Positions 1 to 8,177 of a stretch of 64,000 nucleotides of DNA are shown one piece after another. Position numbers and translations under genes: made by a program. The stretch spans positions 1 to 64,000 of the forward strand of contig JAGCUI010000050.1 in NCBI GenBank assembly GCA_017962965.1, read 5' to 3'. The notes under the pieces were generated by a model, which was given only the letters and a program-made list of their open reading frames with translations, made no database searches and had not been told where the DNA came from. The first letter of the stretch is position 1; the number at the start of each line of letters is the position of its first letter. The stretch comes from Treponema sp. (GTDB lineage: Bacteria; Spirochaetota; Spirochaetia; Treponematales; Treponemataceae).

Positions 1-966
1 CTCATCCAGAAAGATGAAATATGGATGTATGTTCCAAAGAATGCTCAAAATGTGCCTGTTTACAAAAATATAAAGATTGTTACTTCTCCAAAAAAACTTA
101 AGAGCTTTCCGCTTTGGAATCATTTTACTTTTTCACGGTTTGTAAAAAGGCAGAATGGGGTTAGCCTTGATTTTGCTAACATCACTCCCCTTTTTAATCC
201 GGGGTTTGTCTTTATTCATGACATTTATGCAAAGCTTTATCCTGAAGATTTTATAACTTTTAAAGACCGCCTGCGTCGTTTTTACATGTGCTGGATGTAT
301 TCTCATGCGGCTAAAAAGGCGCTTAAGATTTTTACAGTTTCGGAATTTTCTAAAAAGCAGATTGCAGAAGTTTATAATGTTCCGCTTGAAAAAATCTTTG
401 TTATTCCAAATGGCTTGGAGCATTTTAAGGCTGTTAAGGCTGATGCTAGTATTTTTAAAAGCTTTCCGCTCTTACAAAAGAAAAATTACTATTTTACACT
501 CGGGAGCCTTCAAAAACGAAAGAATCTTAAATGGATATTGGAATATGCTAAAAATAATCCGGACGAGCAGTTTGCAATCTCTGGTAAGGCAATCAGCGGG
601 ATGGAAAGTAACGAGCTTAATCAGCTTAATGAACTTCCAAACGTAATTCTTTTAGGCTATATCTCAGACGACAGTGTTAAAGCCCTTATGCAAAACTGTA
701 AGGCTTTTGTATTCCCAAGTTATTACGAAGGCTTTGGTATTCCGCCGCTGGAAGCTCTCTCTGTTGGCGCTCGAGTTATTATTTCCAATGCGGCAAGCTT
801 ACCAGAAATTTATAAAAAATCAGCCTACTACATCGACCCCCAAAATCCGAATGTTTCTTTGAGTAAGCTTTTATTAAAACCTGTGGAACCTGCGGATAAG
901 ATTCTTAAAGAGTACACTTATAAAAACGCGGCTAAACTTTTGTACGAACAACTCTCTCAAAAATAA
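1..966 (+). CDS. GT4-family glycosyltransferase, 5' end outside window
   Basis: The reading frame is open back to base 1 with no stop, so the gene starts upstream and only its 3' part is seen. The protein has the two-lobed GT-B layout of GT4 transferases: an N-lobe around 'FIHDIYAKLYPEDF', the hinge 'VSEFSKKQI' and 'PNGLEHF', and a C-terminal nucleotide-sugar site with 'FPSYYEGFGIPPLEALSVG' and the conserved E-x7-E spacing. It should transfer a sugar from an NDP-sugar to a glycan at the inner face of the cytoplasmic membrane. Substrate unknown. It precedes the envelope cluster but is separated from it by a weak hairpin and a promoter. Family assignment is firm, specificity is not. Confidence 0.88.
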   Translation, partial: LIQKDEIWMYVPKNAQNVPVYKNIKIVTSPKKLKSFPLWNHFTFSRFVKRQNGVSLDFANITPLFNPGFVFIHDIYAKLYPEDFITFKDRLRRFYMCWMYSHAAKKALKIFTVSEFSKKQIAEVYNVPLEKIFVIPNGLEHFKAVKADASIFKSFPLLQKKNYYFTLGSLQKRKNLKWILEYAKNNPDEQFAISGKAISGMESNELNQLNELPNVILLGYISDDSVKALMQNCKAFVFPSYYEGFGIPPLEALSVGARVIISNAASLPEIYKKSAYYIDPQNPNVSLSKLLLKPVEPADKILKEYTYKNAAKLLYEQLSQK

Positions 967-986
967 GAAAATTCAAATTTTCTTTT
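965..986 (+). terminator. weak AT-rich hairpin after the first glycosyltransferase
   Basis: AAGAAAAT and ATTTTCTT form a perfect 8-bp stem with a 4-base loop, beginning in the stop codon, and a short T run follows. The stem has only one G-C pair, so termination would be weak. Confidence 0.35.
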
Positions 987-988
987 AC

Positions 989-1017
989 TTTAAACTTGAG
1001 CCTGTTTTCACTATAAT
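989..1017 (+). promoter_or_regulatory. sigma-70-type promoter with -10 six bases from the ATG
   Basis: TATAAT at 1012-1017 is a perfect -10 box. TTTAAA at 989-994 gives a 17-base spacer and 4/6 match to the -35. Only six bases separate the -10 from the ATG at 1024, so transcription should start at or very near the start codon. No Shine-Dalgarno sequence is present, so the transcript may be leaderless. Confidence 0.6.
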
Positions 1018-1023
1018 ATTACT

Positions 1024-1500
1024 ATGAAATTTTCTGAATGGCTCAAGCAATTTTTCGACATCAAATTTTTTAAATTTCTTCTTGTGGGAGTAATTAACAC
1101 TGTTTTGGGAACCGGTGTTATGTTTTTACTCTACAATGTTTTTGATATAAATTATTACGTTTGTACTGTTTGTAACTACATCGTTGGCGGAACTACAAGC
1201 TACTTTTTGAATAAATATTTTACATTTAAAAACAACCGTAAAAGTAAGAGAATGGTTTTCTACTTTATCATCTTTATTGTATTAAGCTGGGCCATTGCTT
1301 ATCCTCTTTTAAAATACATCATCTACTCTATTTTTGAACACTATCCTTTAACCTTTGGAACTTTATCGGAAAAGGCTAAGGGAAATATTGCTATGTGTTT
1401 TGGTGTTGTTGTTTATACTGCCATTAACTACATCTGCCAGAGATTCATAGTATTTAAAGAAAAAAAAGCTCAGGAAAAGTCAGAGGATCAAGTTGAATAA
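1024..1500 (+). CDS. GtrA-like membrane protein (lipid-linked sugar flippase family)
   Basis: A 158-residue protein with four predicted membrane helices, matching GtrA/DPMS family size. Visible family features are 'FKFLLVGVINTVLGTG' in helix 1, the 'NYIVGGTTSYFLNKYFTFK' stretch after helix 2, and the closing 'AINYICQRFIVFK'. GtrA proteins are thought to move polyprenyl-phosphate-linked sugars across the inner membrane for glycan modification. The start codon is placed by the -10 box six bases upstream. The 3' end overlaps the next gene by eight bases, so the two are probably translated together. The exact lipid-linked substrate cannot be read from sequence. Confidence 0.85.
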   Translation: MKFSEWLKQFFDIKFFKFLLVGVINTVLGTGVMFLLYNVFDINYYVCTVCNYIVGGTTSYFLNKYFTFKNNRKSKRMVFYFIIFIVLSWAIAYPLLKYIIYSIFEHYPLTFGTLSEKAKGNIAMCFGVVVYTAINYICQRFIVFKEKKAQEKSEDQVE

Positions 1501-2380
1501 AAATTATTTTGACGTTCATGCAGATGATTATGCCCTCTCTGAATGCTCCGATAACGACATACTCACCCTGTGCAAAAACGAAAAATTAAACAGCATAAGT
1601 ATCCTCCCGAATATGCAAATTTTTGACCAAAGCGTAAAAAAATTCTTAGAAGAAAAAAAAGGCTTTTACCAGGAAGTTAAAACCTGCATCCATTTAAACC
1701 TCCTCGAAGGAAAAAGTGTACTTCCTTTTGGTGAGCTTCCAGACCTTGCAGATTACGAAGGCTATTTTAAAATCACCTTTGCTCAATTAGTTTTATGGAA
1801 CTACACTCCATATATCAGGCAAAAAATTAAAGAGCAGCTTACAAAAGAAATTACTGCCCAGATTAATAAATGCATCAATGCAAAAATCGTAAATCCCGAA
1901 GCTCTTCGAATAACAAGCAGCCATCACGTTCATATGATTCCACTTGTTCAAGAAGCGCTGGAAGATTCCATCACTCAGAATAATTTTAAAGTTGAATATA
2001 TAAGAAATACTCACGACCCTTTGTGGTTTTATTTATTCAGCAGTGCGGGATTAAAACACTTTAGCTTTAGAAACTTTATTAAATGCCACATGCTCAATAT
2101 TTATTCACGCAAATTTACCCACGTAATTCTTCGTAACAGACTTAAGGATTCGTATGTTTTAGGTATATACCTGGAAGGTAAAATGGATGAAAGCATTAGT
2201 GAATATATTACCGACTTTGAAGATTTTGCGGCAGACGAAAATAAAATATGTGAAATTCTTTTTCACCCGGGGCTTATGTACCAGACAGAGCTTACAAAAG
2301 AGTTTAAGAAAATCAGATTTAATAACTTTCATCTTAGCTCGCAGCGTAAGGTTGAATTTAATACATGCAACAGATTATAA
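1493..2380 (+). CDS. ChbG/HpnK (YdjC) family deacetylase-like protein
   Basis: The start is a TTG at 1493 overlapping the stop of the GtrA-like gene, with AGAGG about six bases upstream. The 295-residue protein begins with 'DVHADDYALSE', the metal-binding HADD motif of the YdjC fold (residues 9-12). It also has 'CIHLNLLEGK' (His67), 'SSHHVHMIP' (His144, His145, His147) and 'FHPGL' near residue 255. These are the usual metal ligands and catalytic residues of carbohydrate N-deacetylases in this family (ChbG on chitobiose, HpnK on hopanoid precursors). In this envelope cluster a deacetylation of a lipid-linked amino sugar is plausible, which is inference. It lacks a signal peptide, so it acts in the cytoplasm. 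Confidence 0.82.
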   Translation: MNKNYFDVHADDYALSECSDNDILTLCKNEKLNSISILPNMQIFDQSVKKFLEEKKGFYQEVKTCIHLNLLEGKSVLPFGELPDLADYEGYFKITFAQLVLWNYTPYIRQKIKEQLTKEITAQINKCINAKIVNPEALRITSSHHVHMIPLVQEALEDSITQNNFKVEYIRNTHDPLWFYLFSSAGLKHFSFRNFIKCHMLNIYSRKFTHVILRNRLKDSYVLGIYLEGKMDESISEYITDFEDFAADENKICEILFHPGLMYQTELTKEFKKIRFNNFHLSSQRKVEFNTCNRL

Positions 2381-2398
2381 TTATATAAGGTCAAAAAT

Positions 2399-5113
2399 AT
2401 GCTGAATTTTTTATACAATATCATCATTTTTCCGCTGTATCAGATAATCGAAGTAGTTTACCTTGTTGTTGATAAGACTTTTAAAAATCACGGCATTGCT
2501 GTTATTGGTGTTTCTGTGTGCGTTACTCTGCTCTGCCTTCCTCTTTATGTAATTGCAGAAAAGTGGCAGGAAACAGAAAGGCAGAAACAGGCTCAGATGA
2601 AAAGCGGCATAGACCGAATTAAAAAGGCTTTTAAAGGTGATGAACAGTACATGATTCTTTCTACCTTTTACAAGCAGAATAACTATCATCCTTTAATGGC
2701 CCTGCGATCTTCTTTTTCTCTTTTAATTCAGATTCCTTTTTTTATTGCGGCCTATAAATATCTTTCAAATCTCGAAGAACTCCGCGGCATGCACTTTCTT
2801 TTTATTAATGATATGGGTAGCCCGGATGCGATGTTTAAAATCGGCTCCTTTAGCGTAAACGTTCTTCCTGTTTTAATGACTATAATCAACCTTGGCTCTG
2901 CTCTTGTTTATACAAAAGGCTTTAGTCTTAAGGAAAAAGCTCCTGTTTTTATAATGCCGCTTTTATTCCTTGTGATTCTTTATAACTCTCCCGCCGGTCT
3001 TGTTCTTTACTGGACAATGAACAACGTTTTTTCTTTAATCAAAAATATTTTTTATAAATTAAAAAATCCACTTAAAGTGCTTTACTTCTGCTTTGTATTT
3101 TTCATCCTGCTTTTGGACTATTATCTTATTTTCCACCACACAGGATTTTTACACAGAAGAATTATGCTTGCTCTTGTAATCAGTGTTTTCCTTTTTGTTC
3201 CTTTGTTTATTAAAGGCATTAACTTTCTTTTAAACACTGTATTAAAACCTCTTTATAACGATGCAAAGCTTACTCACTTTTTATATTTTATTTCCATCGG
3301 TGTTCTTACAGTTTTAATCGGCCTTTATATTCCTTCCAGCGTTGTTGTTTCTTCTCCGGCTGAATTTTCATTTATCGGCACACAAACTTCGCCCTTCTTT
3401 ATTTTCCGTAATTCCTTTGCACAAATTGCTGGTCTCTTCTGCTGGTTTACTGCCATCTATTTCCTTTTTGGACGAAAATTAAAAACTGTATTTTCCGTTC
3501 TCTTTGGAATTGTAAGCTTATGTGCTTTGATTAATGCATTTATTTTTGCACAGGACTACGGTCTTTTAACTCCGATTTTGAATGTAAGTGATGCAGGCTT
3601 ATTAAAGGCAAGTGCCAGGCTGAATATCATAAATCTTTTGGTTTTACTCATCCCTGTTATACTTATTTTTGTTGCTGCATGGTTTAAAAAGATTAATATT
3701 GTAAATTATGTTTTAGGCTTTACCTGTGCTTCTCTTTTAGTTTTAAGCTTTGTAAACTTTGTAAAGATTAATAAAGGCTTTAAAGAAACTAAGGCCATTG
3801 TTGAACAGAATAAAAACAACGACTCTTTAAGCCCGATTTTCCATCTTAGTAAAACTGATAAAAATATTTTAATCATCATGTTGGACCGTGCAATTAATGC
3901 ATACGTACCTTATATTTTGGAAGAAAAACCTGAGCTTAAAGAAAAGCTTGACGGATTTGTTTTTTATCCTAACACTGCATCCTTTGGAAGAAATACTCTC
4001 TTTGGAGCTTCTGCCATGAACGGAGGCTATGATTACACACCGTTCCAGATGAATAAAAAAGCTGATGTTCCTCTTGTTCAAAAACACAATGAATCCCTTA
4101 CTGTAATGCCGGAATTTTTTGAAGAAAAAGGATACGACGTTACAATGACTGATTCAAGCTGGGCCAATTATAAATGGGTTCCGGATATGAGCATCTTCGA
4201 AGGAAAAAACATCAACGCTTACCGCACAATCACCAAATACACAGACTACTGGCTTGGTGAGCATAAAGATATTTCCAACATCGATATTAAAGAAACTCTG
4301 ATGAAACGAAACTTTATCTGGTACGGCCTTTTAAGAACCTTCCCAACCTCATTCCGTGACACTATTTATAACGACGGATTTTATTACAACACAAATCAGA
4401 GTGTTCAGGACCTTCAGGCATTGGTAAATAACTATGCTGTTTTGGACTACTTAAGTGAGCTTACAGATTTTACAGGAAGCAAAAACACCTACACCTTTAT
4501 TGTAAACGAATTAACTCATGAACCGGCCTTTCTCATGCCGCCAGAATATGTTCCTTCCTTAAAAATTAAAGACTATGGTAACGGCCCATATTCAAAGGAT
4601 ATTCACTATCATGCAAACATCGGAGCCCTCTTACGCCTTGCAGAATATTTTGAATACTTAAAGCAAAACGGTGTTTACGACAACACAAGAATTATAATTG
4701 TCTCAGACCACGCAACAGGCGTTCATACTCCAAAGTTTACAGGAGACTTCCCTCTTGGAGATCCTGTTACCTTTAACCCGATTTTATTCTTTAAAGACTT
4801 TGACAAAACCGGCAGCTTACAGGAAGATAACACCTTTATGACAAATGCCGATATTCCTTCTTTAAGTGTAAAAGATTTGTATCCGGACGCTGTAAATAAA
4901 TACACAGGACACAAAATCATAAGCAACTGGAAGGAAAAAGGAATTATTCTTACAGACACACAAACCTGGAACCCGGACGACCAGAATAAAAATACTTTTA
5001 AAGTTCGAGACGACGACTGGTATTTTGTAAAAGAAGATATAACAAAGCCTGAAAACTGGAAACGCGTTACTTTTGAAGAGGCGCTCAAACTTGAACAGGG
5101 AGGTGAACAATAA
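2399..5113 (+). CDS. YidC-like domain fused to a sulfatase/alkaline-phosphatase-superfamily transferase
   Basis: This 904-residue protein joins two families rarely seen together. Residues 1-220 follow the YidC/Oxa1 layout: helix pair, cytoplasmic charged hairpin (55-95), 'NNYHPLMALRSSFSLLIQIP' (94-113) and later 'FIMPLLFLVILYNSPAGL' and 'YWTMNNVFSLIKN'. The groove arginine of true insertases appears to be Thr43 (in 'CVTLLCLPLY'). Residues 225-455 add further membrane helices. Residues 485-850 are an extracytoplasmic sulfatase/LTA-synthase-like domain: 'NILIIMLD' (Asp496), 'SFGRNTLFGASA' with Ser529 or Thr533 as candidate nucleophile, and 'VSDHATG' (Asp770, His771) as metal ligands. Likely role: transfer of phospho- or phosphono-groups onto a surface glycan. 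It overlaps the next gene as TAATG. Confidence 0.85.
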   Translation: MLNFLYNIIIFPLYQIIEVVYLVVDKTFKNHGIAVIGVSVCVTLLCLPLYVIAEKWQETERQKQAQMKSGIDRIKKAFKGDEQYMILSTFYKQNNYHPLMALRSSFSLLIQIPFFIAAYKYLSNLEELRGMHFLFINDMGSPDAMFKIGSFSVNVLPVLMTIINLGSALVYTKGFSLKEKAPVFIMPLLFLVILYNSPAGLVLYWTMNNVFSLIKNIFYKLKNPLKVLYFCFVFFILLLDYYLIFHHTGFLHRRIMLALVISVFLFVPLFIKGINFLLNTVLKPLYNDAKLTHFLYFISIGVLTVLIGLYIPSSVVVSSPAEFSFIGTQTSPFFIFRNSFAQIAGLFCWFTAIYFLFGRKLKTVFSVLFGIVSLCALINAFIFAQDYGLLTPILNVSDAGLLKASARLNIINLLVLLIPVILIFVAAWFKKINIVNYVLGFTCASLLVLSFVNFVKINKGFKETKAIVEQNKNNDSLSPIFHLSKTDKNILIIMLDRAINAYVPYILEEKPELKEKLDGFVFYPNTASFGRNTLFGASAMNGGYDYTPFQMNKKADVPLVQKHNESLTVMPEFFEEKGYDVTMTDSSWANYKWVPDMSIFEGKNINAYRTITKYTDYWLGEHKDISNIDIKETLMKRNFIWYGLLRTFPTSFRDTIYNDGFYYNTNQSVQDLQALVNNYAVLDYLSELTDFTGSKNTYTFIVNELTHEPAFLMPPEYVPSLKIKDYGNGPYSKDIHYHANIGALLRLAEYFEYLKQNGVYDNTRIIIVSDHATGVHTPKFTGDFPLGDPVTFNPILFFKDFDKTGSLQEDNTFMTNADIPSLSVKDLYPDAVNKYTGHKIISNWKEKGIILTDTQTWNPDDQNKNTFKVRDDDWYFVKEDITKPENWKRVTFEEALKLEQGGEQ

Positions 5114-6351
5114 TGAAGCTCTTTTTGTACATAGACCCGGGAACGGGAAGCATGCTTTTTTCTATCCTCATTGGAGCTGCAGCCACATTGTTCTTCCTTG
5201 CAAAAGCAGCCTGGCTCAAAATAAAAGTTTTCTTTGCCGGAAAAAAAGACGGAACAGCCGTAGATACCTCGTTTAAAAAATATGTAATTTACAACGAAGG
5301 AAACCAGTACTGGAACCTTTTTAAACCAATCTGCGACGAATTCGAAAGCCGTAAAACTGAGCTCACTTACTATACCTCTACACAGAACGACCCGTGTTTT
5401 AATCAGAATTACACATTTGTAAAACCGGAATTCATAGGAGACGGAAATAAAGCATACGCAAAATTAAACATGCTCACAGCAGGCTTTGTTTTAATGACAA
5501 CACCTGGCTTAAATGTATATCAGCTCAAACGAAGCAAAAACGTAAAGCATTATTCAAACATTGTTCATGCCGCAAGCGACGCCACAATGATGAAGCTCTT
5601 TGCCTTAGACTACTTTGATTCAGTTTTACTTACCGGAGACTATCAGGCCACCGACATAAGAACTCTTGAAAAACAAAGAAACATAAAACCAAAGGAGCTT
5701 GTAACAGTAGGCTGTCCTTACCTTGATGTAAGTAAAAAACTCATGGAAGAAATTCCTACAGAAAAAGAGCATCCTTTTACAGTTCTCGTTTCTCCAAGCT
5801 GGGGCCCTCATTCCCTATTATGCCAGTACGGCGAAAAACTTTTAGACCCGTTAGTCGAATCCGGCTGGAGAATCATTGTCCGCCCTCACCCTCAGTCAAA
5901 ACGAGCCGAGCCACAGGTTCTGGAAAGATTACAGAATAGATATAAAGATAAAAATAATGTAGAATGGGATTTTGAAGGAACAAATATTTATTCCATGAAA
6001 AAAAGCGACATTATGATAAGCGATTTTTCGGGAATCATTTATGACTACACCTTCTTATGCGACAAGCCTGTAATCTACGTAAATGCAACCCTTGATTTAA
6101 TGGTTTACGATGCGTGGGATTTAAAAGAGCTTGATAACGGCAAAAATATCTGGCAATTCGACATTCTTAAAAAGATGGGAATTGAACTTGATGACACAAA
6201 GTTTAACCAGATTACAGATATTATTAAAAAAGCAAGCGACAGTAAGGAACTTGCAAAAATACGAAAAGAAGCAAAAGACACTGCATGGATGTTCCAGGGT
6301 AACGGAGCAAAAAATACAGTTGATTATATGATAAAAACAATAGAAGGATAA
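5113..6351 (+). CDS. CDP-glycerol glycerophosphotransferase-like (TagF/TagB family) enzyme
   Basis: A 412-residue protein with an N-terminal 'LYIDPGTGSMLFSILIGAA' segment and a membrane helix (about residues 5-40), followed by a GT-B fold. TagB/TagF-type landmarks are 'VSPSWGPHSLL' (about 227-238), 'RPHP' (about 257-260) and 'SDIMISDFSGIIYDYTFL' (about 299-316), which in TagF bind the CDP-alcohol phosphates and supply catalytic residues. Characterised relatives transfer polyol phosphate or alcohol phosphate from a CDP-activated donor. The start ATG overlaps the previous stop, so it is coupled to the YidC-fusion gene. The activated donor could be made by the nucleotidyltransferase two genes downstream. 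Confidence 0.84.
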   Translation: MKLFLYIDPGTGSMLFSILIGAAATLFFLAKAAWLKIKVFFAGKKDGTAVDTSFKKYVIYNEGNQYWNLFKPICDEFESRKTELTYYTSTQNDPCFNQNYTFVKPEFIGDGNKAYAKLNMLTAGFVLMTTPGLNVYQLKRSKNVKHYSNIVHAASDATMMKLFALDYFDSVLLTGDYQATDIRTLEKQRNIKPKELVTVGCPYLDVSKKLMEEIPTEKEHPFTVLVSPSWGPHSLLCQYGEKLLDPLVESGWRIIVRPHPQSKRAEPQVLERLQNRYKDKNNVEWDFEGTNIYSMKKSDIMISDFSGIIYDYTFLCDKPVIYVNATLDLMVYDAWDLKELDNGKNIWQFDILKKMGIELDDTKFNQITDIIKKASDSKELAKIRKEAKDTAWMFQGNGAKNTVDYMIKTIEG

Positions 6352-6356
6352 AAATT

Positions 6357-7445
6357 ATGGATAGAAACATGTTGAACTTTACAGTTGGTCCTGTAATGAT
6401 GGATGATTATCTTCTTAAGGAAAATGCAGAACAGGTTCCATATTTTAGAACTCCTGAATTTTCCGAGGTTATGCTCGAAAACGAAAAGCTTTTGTGCGAA
6501 TTTTTAAATTCACCGGAGGGTTCACGCGCAGTATTCATTACAGGCTCGGGAACTGCTTCTATGGAAGCCTCTGTCATGAACTTTTTTAATAAAGACGACA
6601 AGCTTTTGGTTGTAAACGGTGGTTCATTCGGTCACCGTCTTGTAGAACTTGCAAGCCTTCATAAATTAAACTTTACAGAAATCAAACTTAATCCGGGTCA
6701 CGCTCTCACAAAAGAAGAGCTTAGTAAATACGAAGGACAGGGCTACACAGCACTTGTAATGCAGCAGCACGAAACTTCTACCGGTGTTCTTTACGATTTG
6801 AACATGACCGGAGATTTTTGTAAGAAAAACAATATGTTCCTTTTGGTAGACGCAATTTCATCTTTCTTAGCAGACGAGCTTGATATGCAGGCTATGAACG
6901 TAGATGCTGTAATTATGGGAAGCCAGAAAGCTGTTGCTCTTCCACCTGGAATGAGCTTTATCGTTATGAATCCTAAGGCCGTAAACCGCGTAATGAATAA
7001 CGAAATGAAGACTATGTATTTTGATCTTCAGGATTATCTTAAAAACGGAGAGCGCGGACAGACTCCTTTTACTCCTGCAGTTGGTGTACTTCTTCTTTTG
7101 AACTCTCGCCTTAAGCACATCAAAGAAAACGGCGGTGCCAAAAAGGTTATTGAACACACAAGAGAAATTGCACGCTACTTTAGAGACGGAATTAAAGACT
7201 TACCATTTAAAATGTTCCCTGACTCCCCTGCTTCGGCTGTTACGGCCCTTACAAGCACAAACGGAAAATCAGCTTACGACATTTTTACAAAGGTAAAAGA
7301 CGAATATAAAATTTTCATCTGCCCTAACGGCGGTGAATTAAAAGATTTAATCTTTAGAGTTGGACACATCGGTTCAATTTCTAAGGAACAGGTACAGGTT
7401 TTACTTGATGCCTTACACCAGATGAATAACAAGGGAGAATTATAA
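6357..7445 (+). CDS. class V PLP aminotransferase, likely 2-aminoethylphosphonate:pyruvate transaminase-like
   Basis: A 362-residue fold-type I aminotransferase of class V. It opens with 'LNFTVGPVMM', has the phosphate-binding 'ITGSGTASMEASV' (61-73), 'VDAISSF' with the PLP-N1 aspartate Asp165, and 'MGSQKAVALPPG' with Lys191 as the Schiff-base lysine. This signature fits PhnW/AGT-type enzymes that act on aminoethylphosphonate, alanine or serine with glyoxylate or pyruvate. The next gene, one base overlap, is a nucleotidyltransferase. The same pairing is fused in the known 2-AEP cytidylyltransferase/transaminase PntC of Treponema. I infer synthesis of 2-AEP from phosphonoacetaldehyde. An alanine- or serine-glyoxylate role is the main alternative. 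Confidence 0.8.
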   Translation: MDRNMLNFTVGPVMMDDYLLKENAEQVPYFRTPEFSEVMLENEKLLCEFLNSPEGSRAVFITGSGTASMEASVMNFFNKDDKLLVVNGGSFGHRLVELASLHKLNFTEIKLNPGHALTKEELSKYEGQGYTALVMQQHETSTGVLYDLNMTGDFCKKNNMFLLVDAISSFLADELDMQAMNVDAVIMGSQKAVALPPGMSFIVMNPKAVNRVMNNEMKTMYFDLQDYLKNGERGQTPFTPAVGVLLLLNSRLKHIKENGGAKKVIEHTREIARYFRDGIKDLPFKMFPDSPASAVTALTSTNGKSAYDIFTKVKDEYKIFICPNGGELKDLIFRVGHIGSISKEQVQVLLDALHQMNNKGEL

Positions 7446-8149
7446 TGAACGCATTAATTTTAGCAGCCGGAAGAGGAACAAGAATCAGCCGTTACCTCGA
7501 AGGAAATCCAAAATGTACTGTTGATATCGGCGGTAAACCTTTAATTAAATACACAGTTGAATTACTCCGCTCAAAGGGAATTAAAAAGATTTGCCTCGTA
7601 GTTGGATATCAGCACCAGGTAATCGAGAAGGTTTTAAAAGACGAAGACGTAGAATTCTACTACAATCCGTTCTTTGACGTAACAAACAGTATCGGCTCTG
7701 CATGGTTTGCCCGCGACTATCTTAACAACAACGACGATCTTCTTGTAATGAATGCAGACGTATTCGTAGAACCTTCTGTAATCGACATTTTGCTCGAAGA
7801 AAAAAGAAGCCCTGTTTTACTTGGAGACGACCGCCGCAAGGAAGAAGCTGATTATAAATTAAAATACACAAACGGCATCCTTGAAAAATACGGAAAGGAA
7901 TTAAAGGGAGACGACATCACCGGTGAATACGTAGGTATTGCTAAAATGAGCAAGGACTACATTCCTACCTTTAAGACCCAGCTTGAAAAAATGATTGGTG
8001 AACAGAAACATTCTGTATGGTGGGAAAACGTTTTGTACGAATTAAGTGAAAAGCAGAACATCCATGTATTAAACGTTGGAAACCGCTTCTGGGCCGAAGT
8101 AGACTACATCGAAGATTACGAAAGAATTAAAGAATTTGTAGGAAAATAA
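7445..8149 (+). CDS. sugar/alcohol-phosphate nucleotidyltransferase, LicC/PntC-like
   Basis: A 234-residue single-domain nucleotidyltransferase. The N-terminal 'LILAAGRGTRI' loop (4-14), 'NPKCTVDIGGKPLI' (21-34) and 'MNADVFVE' (metal aspartate) are those of CTP:phosphocholine and CTP:2-aminoethylphosphonate cytidylyltransferases as well as glucose-1-phosphate thymidylyltransferases. Its short length fits the LicC/PntC cytidylyltransferase type. Because it directly follows an aminotransferase of the PntC type and lies behind a CDP-alcohol phosphotransferase homologue, CMP-activation of an aminoalkyl phosphonate or phosphate is the best guess. The donor and acceptor are not proven by sequence. 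Confidence 0.82.
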   Translation: MNALILAAGRGTRISRYLEGNPKCTVDIGGKPLIKYTVELLRSKGIKKICLVVGYQHQVIEKVLKDEDVEFYYNPFFDVTNSIGSAWFARDYLNNNDDLLVMNADVFVEPSVIDILLEEKRSPVLLGDDRRKEEADYKLKYTNGILEKYGKELKGDDITGEYVGIAKMSKDYIPTFKTQLEKMIGEQKHSVWWENVLYELSEKQNIHVLNVGNRFWAEVDYIEDYERIKEFVGK

Positions 8150-8177
8150 TTTTAAGTAAATAGCTTAAGGAGTAAAC

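Noticed and set aside
2399-3058. Housekeeping yidC
   Set aside because: The insertase Arg is missing, the frame continues into a sulfatase-type domain, and the usual rnpA/rpmH neighbours are absent.
6867-7157. 96-residue open frame antisense to the class V aminotransferase
   Set aside because: It lies opposite the PLP-lysine region of a well-defined enzyme and has no ribosome site.
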